Assembly: GCA_937911045.1 (NCBI GenBank)
Contig: CALEPX010000088.1
Location: 1-14,628, forward strand
Direction: 5' to 3'
Origin: an uncultured Fretibacterium sp.
GTDB taxonomy: Bacteria > Synergistota > Synergistia > Synergistales > Aminobacteriaceae
Length of the DNA: 14,628 bases
Shown here: positions 14,538-14,628 of the stretch, piece after piece
How positions within the stretch are numbered: position 1 is the first letter of the stretch
Layout: every line of letters begins with the position of its first letter
Translations under genes and position numbers: made by a program
The notes under the pieces: generated by a model
Databases searched by the model: none
Told to the model about the DNA's origin: nothing
The model's input: the letters and a program-made list of their open reading frames with translations, nothing else

Positions 14538-14628
14538 ATGAAGAAGTTTTTATTAGCGGCATTATTGGTTTTAGCGGTTTGTTCGGCAGCGTTCGCTGGT
14601 GTCAAGACGAAAGTTGGCTTGATCACGA
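14538..14628 (+). CDS. Periplasmic sugar-binding protein of the ABC importer (first 30 codons)
   Basis: ATG 14538 has GGAGG at 14524-14528 with 9-nt spacing. The 30 visible codons begin MKKFLLAALLVLAVCSAAFA, a signal peptide with two Lys, a hydrophobic core and an A-x-A site, followed by GVKTKVGLIT, the first beta strand typical of RbsB/XylF-type binding proteins. Although a Cys is present in the leader, Val at the preceding position does not fit a lipobox, so a soluble periplasmic protein is more likely than a lipoprotein. That fits a cell with an outer membrane. The assignment rests mainly on position after the ATPase and permease genes, since the rest of the gene is outside the window. Confidence 0.82.
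   Translation, partial: MKKFLLAALLVLAVCSAAFAGVKTKVGLIT

Overview
This window looks like a core-plus-accessory stretch from an anaerobic, probably diderm bacterium. My best guess is a Synergistota-like lineage, with a Firmicutes relative as the alternative. This is inference, from three things: an N-terminally extended dihydropteroate synthase, a P-loop/Asp23 fusion protein of a type I recall from Firmicutes and relatives, and exported proteins with signal-peptidase-I-type rather than lipoprotein leaders. Base composition looks moderate and fairly uniform. I saw no tRNA, rRNA, IS element, phage gene or CRISPR array.

Left part (1-2676). A divergent promoter region around 581-622 separates a minus-strand folP (5' portion only; it runs off the left edge) from a plus-strand exported S9-family serine peptidase. 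A 17-bp stem terminator (2572-2618) closes the peptidase gene. folP appears to be leaderless: a perfect -10 hexamer lies 7 nt before the ATG and there is no Shine-Dalgarno.

Central minus-strand operon (7679 to 2677). Four tightly packed housekeeping/envelope genes: a membrane-anchored UDP-sugar dehydratase (PglF/WbpM/CapD type), murA (TTG start, with its ribosome-binding site inside the end of the preceding gene), a P-loop ATPase fused to an Asp23/Gls24-like domain, and tsaD. The first two enzymes are both expected to draw on UDP-GlcNAc.

Right plus-strand operon (7810 to the right edge). A sugar uptake and catabolism cluster: PfkB-family sugar kinase, ribulose-/allulose-phosphate 3-epimerase-like barrel, SIS-domain 6-phospho-3-hexuloisomerase-like protein, DUF4432 aldose-epimerase-like protein, D-lyxose/D-mannose-type cupin isomerase, then an Rbs/Xyl-type ABC importer (ATPase, permease, and the first 30 codons of a binding protein). 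The implied flow is import, mutarotation, aldose-to-ketose isomerisation, phosphorylation, then C3 epimerisation or 3-keto/2-keto isomerisation into central metabolism. No pathway I know uses exactly this set, so the substrate is open. An inverted repeat (7730-7753) between the two divergent operons is the best candidate operator.

The most notable items are the sugar cluster as a whole, the translationally coupled epimerase/hexuloisomerase-like pair whose barrel has altered phosphate-site motifs, the ATPase-Asp23 fusion, and three short tandem repeats at or beside gene boundaries.
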